Source of the DNA: Turritopsis dohrnii
Lineage: Eukaryota; Cnidaria; Hydrozoa; Anthoathecata; Oceaniidae
Length of the DNA: 64,000 bases
Reading direction: 5' to 3'
NCBI GenBank assembly: GCA_027922465.2
Contig: BQMF02000279.1
Coordinates: 124,001 to 188,000 of the forward strand
Positions 55,301 to 64,000 of the stretch are shown piece after piece (the first letter of the stretch is position 1; each line of letters starts with the position of its first letter). The position numbers and the translations under genes were made by a program. The notes beneath the pieces are model-generated. The model was not told the origin of the DNA, did no database searches, and saw only the letters and a program-made list of their open reading frames with translations.

Positions 55301-57708
55301 ATTCTACAGACGCAACTAATATCAATTCCGTACAGGTTGTCGTGGCAACCATTGCTTTCGGGATGGGAATTGATAAACCGAATGTCCGTTTTGTCATCCA
55401 TTATTCGATGAGCAAATCAATGGAAAATTATTACCAAGAAAGCGGGCGAGCCGGTCGAGATGATCAAAACGCCACCTGCATCTTGTACTTTCGATTTCAA
55501 GATTTATTTCGATTTAGTGCTATAGTTTTCACAGGTATTGTAAAGTTGTATGAGGATGGGCGGTCTCCTTTTAATGATCAATCCCTGCCGCCCTAACAAA
55601 ACTTAAGTTAGAAACCTCCGTTCGACGCCCACCTCCAAAAAATAAGCTTTCTCTATCGCGTTTGGTTCGGAATCGACACGGACATCGCTAATGGTTATCG
55701 TTAGTGATAAATCCTTTCGCTTTAAAAACTGATTTAGCAAGCATTAGCCAGGCGTGTGTTGTTCAACAAAACATCATGAAAGTGTTGAACTTTGTCGTCA
55801 AGTGCATTCACCAGTACTTTGTTAATAAAACCTTCCTTTATGTAAAATGGTTTTCTCAATGACCTGTCCCATAACAAAAGTTCATCGCTCAACTTCTCCA
55901 CTAGTAAAATGGTTTTTTTTATACGTCGGGTCTATTTGAAAGACGAACGAAAACGCAGAGCTGTCCAATCTTCTCTCCATGAGTTGCAAATGAATGTTTT
56001 ATTTCAGAGAAAACTGGATTGGAAAACTTGTACAACATTGCAAGATATTGCATCGAGAAACGGACTTGCCGAAGGTCGCTATTAGCAACACATTTTGCAG
56101 AGGTGTGGCCTGCGTCAAAGTGTCATCAGATGTGTGACAACTGCAGAGAAAACCAAACCGGTAATTTCCGATTTTCAGAAAAAGAATCACCTAAGCGTTT
56201 TTGTGTTGACAATTATTTGTTGGAATAATTTTAGGTTTTTTTTAGATTTTATTAAAACGAATCTTAAGGAGGATGCTGAAAGTATAATTGAAATTCTAAC
56301 AAAGGCTAGTAATGCCGATGAAAGGTTAACTCCGCTCAAAGTAGGTGGTTGGTGTTCTTTGTAAAACGCACTCGTGTCATTACACTGTTGTTTCGAGTGT
56401 TCGGATAATGAGTCCTAAAACCTGTACCTCCAGATTTGCTAATTAACTGATATAATTTAGTTCAGTCAATTGTTCATTTAACGTTGGTAAGTTTGTCCAT
56501 CTTGTCAGGTTTTGGATATTTGGTTGGGTAAGGGAAAACCCAAACTTCGTCCGGCCAACTTAGCTCCACACTGCCGTGATGAATGTCAAGTCATACTCAC
56601 TAAATTACTTCTGGAAGATGTGATCAAGGAGGATTTCCACTTCACACCGTACAGCACAATCTTATACGTCGTTCCTGGTGGTCGATGGCCACTCTTGAAA
56701 ACAAATCGGATATCAGTGTGTTTGGATATCCTTAAAAAGGTCGGTTTTAATTGGCTTTTTCATATATAGGAACATATGTTACAATTTCACTGCTTAGTAG
56801 GAATACTCACTAAGAAGTTCTATTATAAAAAATGTCTGGAACGACGAGGCATAACTTGATTCTTCTCTTTCCCAGACATAAATTTGAAAGGATTTCATTG
56901 TAAACTCAGACGAGCGGAAAATTTCAACTGAAATATACACGTTTTTTTCTATAAGCAACCAAGGTCCGACGTTAGTAGTAATGTTGCTTAAAAAACGACA
57001 ATTTCTTTAGTATAGTGTTGCTTAATTTGTTACTAAGCATTAATAGAAAAGATATAAATGTCCCGTCTTAAAAACCTGTACGTTTTAGTTGTTTAATTAA
57101 AGTATCTAAGTATTAAAGTCTAGGACATTCAAATTATTACACAAAGCGTACAACCTAGTACTGCAACCCAGTGTAACAACCTAATGTAACAATTTCAAAA
57201 AATGTGCTGTAGCTATGCTAGTGCTGCATCATTTCAAAATTTCATGTTGCTAATATCTAAAATTCTGGTAGCACTGTTGCTTAACTTTTAGTGAAAATTT
57301 ACTAGTGTTGCTTATAAACGTGTTGCTTATAAAAAAAACGTGTATATCAATATTCAGGACCTGTGACATTTTCATTTCAAGTTTCGTTTCTTCGTCTTTC
57401 TATTGCTACATCAGAAAACACGTGGTAAGCTCGATGACAAATCTGCTGTGGGATGTTCGCTGTCAACTACTGAGACGAGTTCCTCTTCAACTGCACGAAA
57501 AAACATTGACAAAAGGAAGAAAAGGCTCGAAAAACTCGAAAAGGAAAAGAAAAAAGTAGAAAAAGAAGAGATTGAAAGTGAAAGAACACAGTTGCGGGGG
57601 CATCGAAACATTATTGAAATCAAGGAAGAAGATGACGATGAAGAATTTTTTCAGGAACCTGCAAAAAAGAAGAAAATTGTAATCGAAAGTGACTCAGAGA
57701 CAGAATAG
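52311..57708 (+). CDS. RECQL: RecQ1-type DNA helicase (RECQL)
   Basis: Exons 52311-52709, 52818-53040, 53724-53965, 54378-54459, 55059-55207, 55336-55534, 56008-56160, 56246-56340, 56509-56739 and 57415-57708. Total 2067 nt, 688 aa. An N-terminal coiled coil (about 1-60) precedes the helicase core: Walker A MPTGGGKS (111-118), DEVH box (217-220), [29 protein letters not shown] and QESGRAGRD (from 399). RecQ zinc ligands are C452, C470, C474 and C477. The winged helix follows ([16 protein letters not shown]). DEVH with a coiled-coil N-terminus points to RECQ1, not BLM, WRN, RECQL4 or RECQL5. It is a 3'-5' helicase with branch-migration and strand-annealing roles in replication and repair. The last exon is a Lys/Glu-rich coiled coil ending in an acidic tail with a basic NLS-like KKKK. 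Confidence 0.96.
53113..53545 (+). repeat. Tandem 78-bp tRNA-like array in helicase intron 2
   Basis: Five and a half units starting near 53113, 53191, 53269, 53347, 53425 and 53503. Each contains GATGGTGTAGTAGTTAGTAC (A-box-like) and GTTCCAGTTCC (B-box-like), resembling a tRNA-derived SINE head. Units alternate at two sites (CAGCG/TGGCG and CCTCACAC/CACCACAC), giving a 156-bp higher-order dimer. A 26-residue repeat open frame across it is a consequence of the unit being divisible by three. Confidence 0.85.
54023..54173. repeat. Palindromic MITE (TTATCGGGGATAATTTCG family)
   Basis: Ends TAGCTTATCGGGGATAATTT and CCCCGATAAGGTA, with internal GTCGGGG / CCCCGAC and TTCGTGACGAAA blocks. It is a longer relative of the 5167-5252 element, in helicase intron 3. 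Confidence 0.8.
54674..54845. mobile_element. Tc1/mariner-type MITE
   Basis: Inverted ends CAGTAGACTCTCTCTAACTC / ATAGAGAGTCCACTG, flanked by TA on both sides. Internal TTCGAATTATGGAGAGTT is repeated. It is 172 bp, in helicase intron 4, with no coding capacity. Confidence 0.8.
56933..57347. mobile_element. MITE with ATATACACGTTTTTT ends
   Basis: ATATACACG plus a T-run then TATAAGCAAC at the left, and GTTGCTTATA then an A-run plus CGTGTATAT at the right. GTTGCTTA-type words recur inside. It is 415 bp, in the last intron of the helicase gene, with no clear target duplication. Confidence 0.7.
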
Positions 57709-58580
57709 CAGGTTTTGGGAAATTAAATTTGTGAATAGGCAAGACCTTTCATTTATTGCCAACTTCTTTAGTTTTAATAAAGGCATATCTTTGTTTCAAC
57801 ACTCACGGTTGCCACGCCCTCTCAAAACTCCTCAATTCTCCTCTAAAAGTAGTATTATTTATATTTCAAATTACATTTCATTAAACATTCTTGAGATCAG
57901 CATTAGTTTTTTTTCTCTTCTCAAGAAAGTAGCTTAAAAATCTCCTCAAAACTCCTTAACTGTCCTCAGTTTTGAGTATGCTTATGTCATAGGATTCCAA
58001 CACTACATTATTACGATCAAAACACTTCTAAAAGTATTTGAACAAATGAGGCTAAGCCCGAACCTTACCCTCACTAACCCAGACACATATTGCAAGGTTT
58101 ACACCGTAAAGTTAAATGTTTGAATCCTGTCCCATAAACTGTATGCTAAAAAAAGAGTGGCAACCCAGACCCGAATTTGGTCCCGTTGATGTTGTTCATT
58201 ATTCGGTGCCGTACATTTTGTATGATTTTGTTTGATGGTTTTATTCTGGAAGAAAATGATTTTATTGTCAACCTTCCTGTTGTTCCTGTTAACCTTACGT
58301 CTTTTTATTACGCCCGATGTGGCGTGTAGCTCCTTTCACCAAACGCCGTTGACTAAGCATATGAATGAGTGGCTAAACCCATCTAAAAATTTTAAAATTC
58401 TAAAAGCTTCTGCATACATTACGCATGCGCTCTGTAAAATTATGTCACTTTAAACCGATTGTCATCTGGGCTTTTTATGGCGGTAATTTGGTCTGGTAGA
58501 GAAACTTATCAAATTGAGCGCCGTTGATATAAAAAGACTCGACAGCGATGTAAGAGGTGAGCAAATTTGTTGAAAAATCT

Positions 58581-58676
58581 CTGAGAAGGAGTGCATTTCT
58601 ATAGGAATATACACACTATTTCAATACTAATGCTCTTCCTCGCAGCGACATTTTGACGGTTTTGCCCACTGGGGTT
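58581..58676. repeat. Dispersed hairpin repeat, copy 4
   Basis: Left arm CTGAGAAGGAG and right arm CTTCCTCGCAG, then GCGACATTTTGACGGTTTTG and CCCACTGGGG. It is about 52 kb from the other three copies, which cluster within 2.8 kb. Confidence 0.7.
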
Positions 58677-58993
58677 TGTAGGTTCGAGTAACCGAGGTTT
58701 CCTTTTGTTGATATTGAATGGTATTTGGTCACGTTCGCAAAGTTTTTCTATTGGAAAAATTTAAAAACAAATTGACAAGAAGCTGAGTATTGATATAAAT
58801 CAACCGGAATACGAGGGAGATATTAATCTGGAACGTGCAGAAAAAATTATTCATACGAGTTCATAGGTGTCCTTACTCACCCCAAAATTGAAACTATCAA
58901 AATTTCCCACCAAGAGACGGGACGTCGCGATCTATTTGTGTCAGCAATTTCCCACAACCGATAAAAATCTTTTTCATTACAGCTGTTTGGAAT

Positions 58994-59310
58994 TAGTGGC
59001 GCCGTGGTGGAGTGGTTATCACTCTCGTAATTCATTCGAGAGGTTGAAGTTCAATTCCCCTTGGCGGCTATTCATAATACTTGAGTGAATGTGTCACGAC
59101 ACCAAATCAACCCATGCCATGTGAGGGAAATTTGGCAGATGATTCATCGGGTGCTGCAGGGAGGTAATCCAGGAGAGCACAGGCTCTCGCTTGCGATCGT
59201 CTCATTTGAGGAAAGTGTCAAATACATTGTGGTTCCACCTGGAAAACAGATGCAGTAGCAACTGAGTGCGGCTACCCACGTAAAACAATACCTAATAATA
59301 ACAACAACAA
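58994..59310 (+). repeat. tRNA-derived SINE (family 2), complete
   Basis: The head is tRNA-like: A box TGGTGGAGTGG, an anticodon-arm hairpin CTCTCG...CGAGAG, and a T-arm/B box region GGTTGAAGTTCAATTCC. The body ends CACGTAAAACAATACCTAAT and runs into an A/AAC-rich tail. The same 3' end occurs at 6490-6600. The anticodon loop is abnormally long, so it is not a functional tRNA. Confidence 0.75.
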
Positions 59311-59387
59311 AAATATGGTGATTTTCCGTTAAAAAAATAGCAAGCGTTCACCTTTTGGTAATGCACTAACCCAATTTTTATCGATAA

Positions 59388-59693
59388 AGCCTGATTCACA
59401 TTTTATGAAGCAGACGCAAAAGTAAATAAAAGTAAGTTAGTATGTGCATTAGATCTGTGGCAAGTTTGCAGCACAACAGGACGCAAGCTAGTCGCTCACA
59501 TATGTGATTTTTCCATTGTCAACTTGCTTGTCCCGCGTTCACACTACAAAAATCATGAATCAAGAAGCATTGTTGTTGTGAAGCAAGATATCGAACAATT
59601 TGTTGCTTCAACGAAAGCTTCGCGTTTGGCAACTTTTCACACTGTGCTTCCTTTTCTACTTTTAAATTGGATTCTCCTGTGTGAATCAGGCCT
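59388..59693. mobile_element. MITE with AGCCTGATTCACA ends
   Basis: AGCCTGATTCACA at the left and TGTGAATCAGGCCT at the right, flanked by TAA and TAT. This is similar in style to the Harbinger-type MITE at 1360-1580, whose ends are AGCCTGGTTCAGA. It is 306 bp and non-coding. Confidence 0.65.
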
Positions 59694-60021
59694 TATAAAT
59701 AATTTCATCGAATCCAAGGACAATTTTTTTGCGTGGAAATGAGCCTTTAACTACAAAAAATCAATAGAAATGTACATGGACCGCCTTGAATAAAAAGAAC
59801 GAAATGTTACGATACTTATGTTGATAATTGTTCTTACGAGAATTAATGATTATGGTTTCCTCGAAAATAGATGAAAATGAAATCCACTTGGGTGACACCA
59901 CTGAAAAGGTAAACTAATTATTTTGATATTCAGACCTGCTTAATCAAGTAATTCAAAATATAAAGTTCGTGCTCATATGAAGTGACATGCAAATCTATTT
60001 CAATACGATTAAAGAAAAATC

Positions 60022-63000
60022 ATGGCACGTTTATCAAGGCATAATATAAATTTGAGAGTGAAAAGGCGGTTATTTGGCGACGATAACAGGGAGAATAAAA
60101 GTGATAATGAGTTCAAGTTTAATCAAGAAAATAGTTTTGGAATCTCGTCTTCTAAGTCGATTAAAAATGAAGAAAAATTGGTTCGTATTTTTATTTGTTA
60201 TTATTTATTTATATTTTTAAGGACGAATTCCACTTACAAAATTTCACGAGAAAAAACTCGCTATGTTAGTTTGCACTATTTGGGAACTGAAAAGTATTTC
60301 TCAAAGAAATTTGTTCAGAACAATATGGCATTGAGTCGAAGACAGATTTTGATTGGTTGATACTGACATTTCGCGTGAAACAGGTTGCTCATGAATGACC
60401 AAGTGTAAACAAAAATTAAGGTGTGCCCATCGATGAATTGTTGTCAAGTTGTCTATATCATTATTAATTGAAATTTAAGTCAAATCTCTTGTCATAAACT
60501 TACTAGGTTATACTCTTATAAAAAAACAAAACGAAGAAAGTCGCTTATTAACTAAATAATCACCTAATTTAAAGGGTTTTTCACCATGAATTTCATATGA
60601 TAATAACAAAAGCCAAATGAACACGGTTGCTAAAGGAAATATTTGGCTATTAGCACATAAGATTTGATAAACTTTAAACTTTACTTTGTTTTGATCTAGG
60701 AAAGCATTTTGGTTATTTCATCTATTCCGAGTTCCAACGTAATGGATATTTTTCGTGAGCACGCAACAGCAGTTTGTCCAACCGTTGATATCTGCTACTG
60801 CGTACCTGAAAATGCATATATGCAATGCAAGAAGCTACTTTATACCGTCATTTTCACCGATATTGACTTATCCGAAAATAGTGAAATGTTACGGTTAATC
60901 GTATCAATACGGTATGCTGAACATATGTGTATCTGAAGTACTTTGCTTCAACGAAGTTCAGTGTGAAGACATAATAACTGAAGATCTTCGAAAATATTTT
61001 TTTTTTTGTTTATTCAGAAAAACCAGCAACTTTAACCAGTTGACGCCCATCGTTGCAGTTGGTCAGACACAACAACACCACCATGGAAACTCTGGTAAGT
61101 GAGAGGCTAGCCTGCCATCATCGCGTGTCCATTTCATACTGAGAGCTTTTGTATCGAGAAAAGTTGTAGTTGTTTCAAAGTATACAAAAAAGTCAAAGTC
61201 ACAGACACAAGGGGAGGAGGGGAGGGGAGGGGGGAGAGTGGATGAAGAAGGCCTTCGTTTTAGTATTGGAATAAGTTTCACAAAAATCATGAAAAAAATA
61301 ACATATTGGTTTGATTGCGTCACACTGTCATTATTTCGAAAAATCCACAAAAATTTAGTAGTGGAATGGTTAGGTCACATTCTTTCTGTCCATCTGGTGT
61401 GTTTCCCTGCTAGTGTTACAAGAACTGGTGTCTGCATCTGAGTAGTTTCTTCTCGTCGTTTTAAGCATATTGGGTTGCTGTTTTAGATTTGGCTTTCTAT
61501 GGTGTTGACGAAGTTTACAGAGGTAATGTGGAGGGAGACATTATTGAAAACATTTTGTCGAAATACATTAAAACAGGTATTTCTGTGTTTTGTTTGATAA
61601 ACTTTTCATAATCTTCTCTGTTTTTGGAGCTATACTTATTTTATTCATATTCCGTCTAGAAACATTTGAAAACAACACTCAGAAAGTTCTCCTTTCATTG
61701 ACACCCGCTGAACCTTTCGATATGAGGCTTTTGATAAATAACTTCAACATCTTTATTATTGGTAGTCCTAATTCATATTTCATGATTGTTTTCATAGAGA
61801 GTGGAACCAATGAACAGCAGAGCATTGGCGTAAAGAAAGAAATGATTACGTCATCTTCGTCAGATAAAAAAAGTGACGTTCTTCCGTCATCCACGAGGAC
61901 GACGACGACGACAAGTCAATCATCAAGTTATGACGGCCGCAATATCAAAACCGTTAATTTCTCAAGCAAGTGCACTCCAAAAGTTGAAATCAACAAAGTT
62001 TTTAAGCCGACAACCCACCGTCCCGTTTTGCCCAAACCCGTTCACAACATAGCTCCATCCTTCTTCACACCTCCCTTGTCCGTTGCCGCTATGAGACGGC
62101 CTTCAGTTTTTCCATTGACACAAGTACTGGACACAACTCCACAGAGCTGCTACCCCTATCTTGCAAATGCAACTGAACTCAAACCGACAGTGGTTCATCC
62201 AGATCTTAAACATAGTACCAAAGAAAGACTTAGAAGGTTCCAATATTTTGTTACTTTTTTTTCTTTCCTAGCTTTGTTTTGTTTACACACCATATTGGAT
62301 TAATAAGAACGAACGTCACTGTTTTTTTTGTTGTTGTTGTTTTCTTTAGAGAAAGAATTAAAATGTGTTGTGATCAGATGCGGATATTGCTTCCAAAATC
62401 TCATCGCAAGAAAGCAGACATGGCTTCGGTTGGATCTTTACTCTCTTCAAATCTTGTTTTCCCGAAACATTACAAACATATGTCAACAGTATTTCTAACC
62501 ATCTTACTTGTTGTAGGTGTTCGAATTTGCCGTCCTCTACATAAGGATCATGCAGGCACATTCTCCGCCAAGTTTAACAGAAAAGGTATCAACAGTCATA
62601 TTAAACAACTATTTTATTTCTTAACATGGAAGAAGTGTCTTAGATTTCTCCACAAAAGGTCACCTTACTTACCATATAAAAACATGGCTGACATTTATAA
62701 CCGACCGCTGGTGTTGAAATGAGAATAGTAGTTGAGGTCTTGTATCCATTTAGTGTGAAAGTATTTTTAAAATCGTGTCAAAAAAAGATGCTCCCAAACG
62801 AAAGTACTCCACAGTTTTCAGTGAAGCTAATTTACCATCCAAGGAAATGCGAAGGAATGGAACGAGTCTAGACCATACTTGCTTTACTAGGTAGGTTTTG
62901 ATCATGTTAAGGTAACGACTTGAGACTGTTGGATGTATATTCATAAAATTTCATTATGTCTTCACGAGTTCTCTTTTGGTGTATAAGCCTTCACGTGTTA

Positions 63001-63483
63001 CTTAGCTGAAATAAGTCATTGAATAGCTATCACAAACGACGGACCTAGACATTTTATTGGCATACGTCGTACGTATCGAGGTCGATGTCTGTAGAGCAAA
63101 TTCATTGATTTGAAGTACTGATTTGCAGGTAGATTATTACTTTGTTCATTTACAGGTCACACAATCAGGTCAGTGACGCAGCATTAAAAAGTTCTCAACC
63201 ATGCTCTTCGCAAAACCAGATTCAATCATCTTGCAAATATTCGAATCCACACGAACAAGCCAACAACGGTGTTCCCTTTACTTTAACCAGATCGGTTCCG
63301 TCGCATTATCAAACGAACGATTACGTCAACTATGGTTTCGAGAATTACGCCATGTACCCTAGTATGAATCAGCAGATGTCCGAAAACACTTACATGAAAG
63401 AGTCTGCTTTGCTGAATGATGTTCCGTTAAATATACCTATTGAGTACAACCAGTTTCACGGCTACTATCCTCATTACTCGTGA
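60022..63483 (+). CDS. SOHLH-like bHLH transcription factor with receiver-like N-terminus
   Basis: Exons 60022-60180, 60700-60911, 61018-61094, 61487-61576, 61798-62236, 62350-62428, 62517-62585, 62754-62890 and 63156-63483. Total 1590 nt, 529 aa, phases consistent. Residues about 316-375 are a bHLH (KERLRRERIKMCCDQMRILL, loop, KKADMASVFEFAVLYIRIM) closely resembling SOHLH2. Residues about 54-180 have the alternating strand/helix pattern of the receiver-like domain at the SOHLH2 N-terminus (ILVISSIP..., VIFTDIDLS, LTPIVAVGQ, DLAFYGVDEVY). The linker is Ser/Thr-rich with a run of Thr. In vertebrates SOHLH1/2 act in germ-cell differentiation; that role is only inferred here. The exon at 62754-62890 has a weak polypyrimidine tract but is required for phase. 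Confidence 0.82.
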
Positions 63484-64000
63484 GCGTCGCGTATTTTATA
63501 CTTCACTTATCTTCTGTTGAGTTTTTAAAACTTCTTCCGTTGATAAAAAACTTCTTGTTACTTTGTTCTTCGAACTCACGTATTCCATGTTACTTTTAAG
63601 TGACGTTCGCTCGATGAACTATATTGGATCCCAGTCCTTTTTTTCCCTTAAATCAATAGAACCCTCCTCCTTTTTTAGTTCTCTCTCTCCCTGTTTCGTT
63701 TCCACTAAAGCATTTTACTTTTTTCCTATGCTCGTGTCTCCACATGAATAACACTCGTGTCTTCACTGATCGTATGTGTTACATAATATTTATATACCAG
63801 AAAGTTTTTTATCATCGGATGAATAAAATATGAATAGTGATGGAACAGTTCTTGTAATTATATATATGCTAACAGTTAGAAATATCAAAGCCACAATTTG
63901 CGTTTATAACGTGTTAGGGCTATTTTTTTATTTGACAATCCGAAAGGACATTGGTACTGAAGATCTCATTGCCGAAAAATGGCAAAATCTTTCCGCTTCG
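63484..64000. other. 3' flank of SOHLH-like gene
   Basis: AT-rich sequence with a candidate poly(A) signal AATAAA at 63822-63827. No further gene is seen before the window ends. Confidence 0.5.

Larger units (their letters stand above)
57709..60021. other. Intergenic between RECQL and the SOHLH-like gene
   Basis: Contains a candidate RECQL poly(A) signal (AATAAA at 57776-57781), a dispersed hairpin copy, a complete SINE and a MITE. A short open stretch at 59855-59910 ending in a GT donor could be a 5' UTR exon of the downstream gene, but it does not join in frame. I see no other gene. Confidence 0.5.

Noticed and set aside
58994..59070. Possible functional tRNA gene
   Set aside because: A and B boxes are present but the acceptor stem does not pair well and the anticodon loop is too long. 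It is followed by a SINE body and A-rich tail.
59865..59908. Extra 5' coding exon of the SOHLH-like gene (frame starting MVSSKIDENE)
   Set aside because: It ends in a GT donor, but no acceptor before 60022 joins it in frame without a stop. At most it is a 5' UTR exon.

Overview
The window is AT-rich nuclear DNA of an invertebrate metazoan. Six protein genes are recognisable, all of families found across animals, and all broken into many small exons by GT-AG introns. Most of the remaining sequence is transposable elements: MITEs, tRNA-derived SINEs, a Penelope-like element, a DIRS-type tyrosine-recombinase retrotransposon and a nested DNA-transposon complex. I cannot name the species or phylum from sequence alone. 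Exon borders below were set by reading splice sites, phase and family similarity by eye. For five of the six genes the whole predicted CDS is present and its exons sum to a multiple of three.

Layout. 60-2757 (+): 3' half of an endophilin-B gene (end of BAR domain, linker, SH3). 2758-6045: intergenic, with an HIRAN-carrying MITE-like element and short dispersed hairpins. 6046-12143 (-): a complete 13-exon ZC3H11A-like gene (three CCCH fingers, 987 aa). 12144-26184: a gene-poor, transposon-rich region. Its core is a 5.24 kb DNA transposon with about 0.8 kb inverted repeats, itself sitting in another inverted-repeat element and hit by a hAT-like MITE. 26185-40002 (+): transportin-3 (31 coding exons, about 915 aa). 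One of its introns holds a degenerate Penelope-like element inserted into the end of a MITE. 40003-43453: intergenic with a Harbinger-like remnant. 43454-51711 (+): TRAPPC13 (13 coding exons, 423 aa), whose fifth intron carries a DIRS-like element on the opposite strand plus a related foldback element. 52311-57708 (+): RecQ1-type helicase (10 exons, 688 aa). 60022-63483 (+): a bHLH factor resembling SOHLH2, with a receiver-like N-terminal domain (9 exons, 529 aa).

The host genes have unrelated housekeeping or regulatory jobs: membrane curvature, mRNA export, nuclear import of SR proteins, TRAPP trafficking, DNA repair and germline transcription. Nothing suggests they act as one system. The more unusual content is in the mobile elements and a few splicing arrangements: tandem in-frame donors in the helicase, a run of frame-neutral microexons in the zinc-finger gene, a captured RGG-coding terminal exon inside a DIRS-related foldback, and a dispersed hairpin with a compensatory base-pair change.
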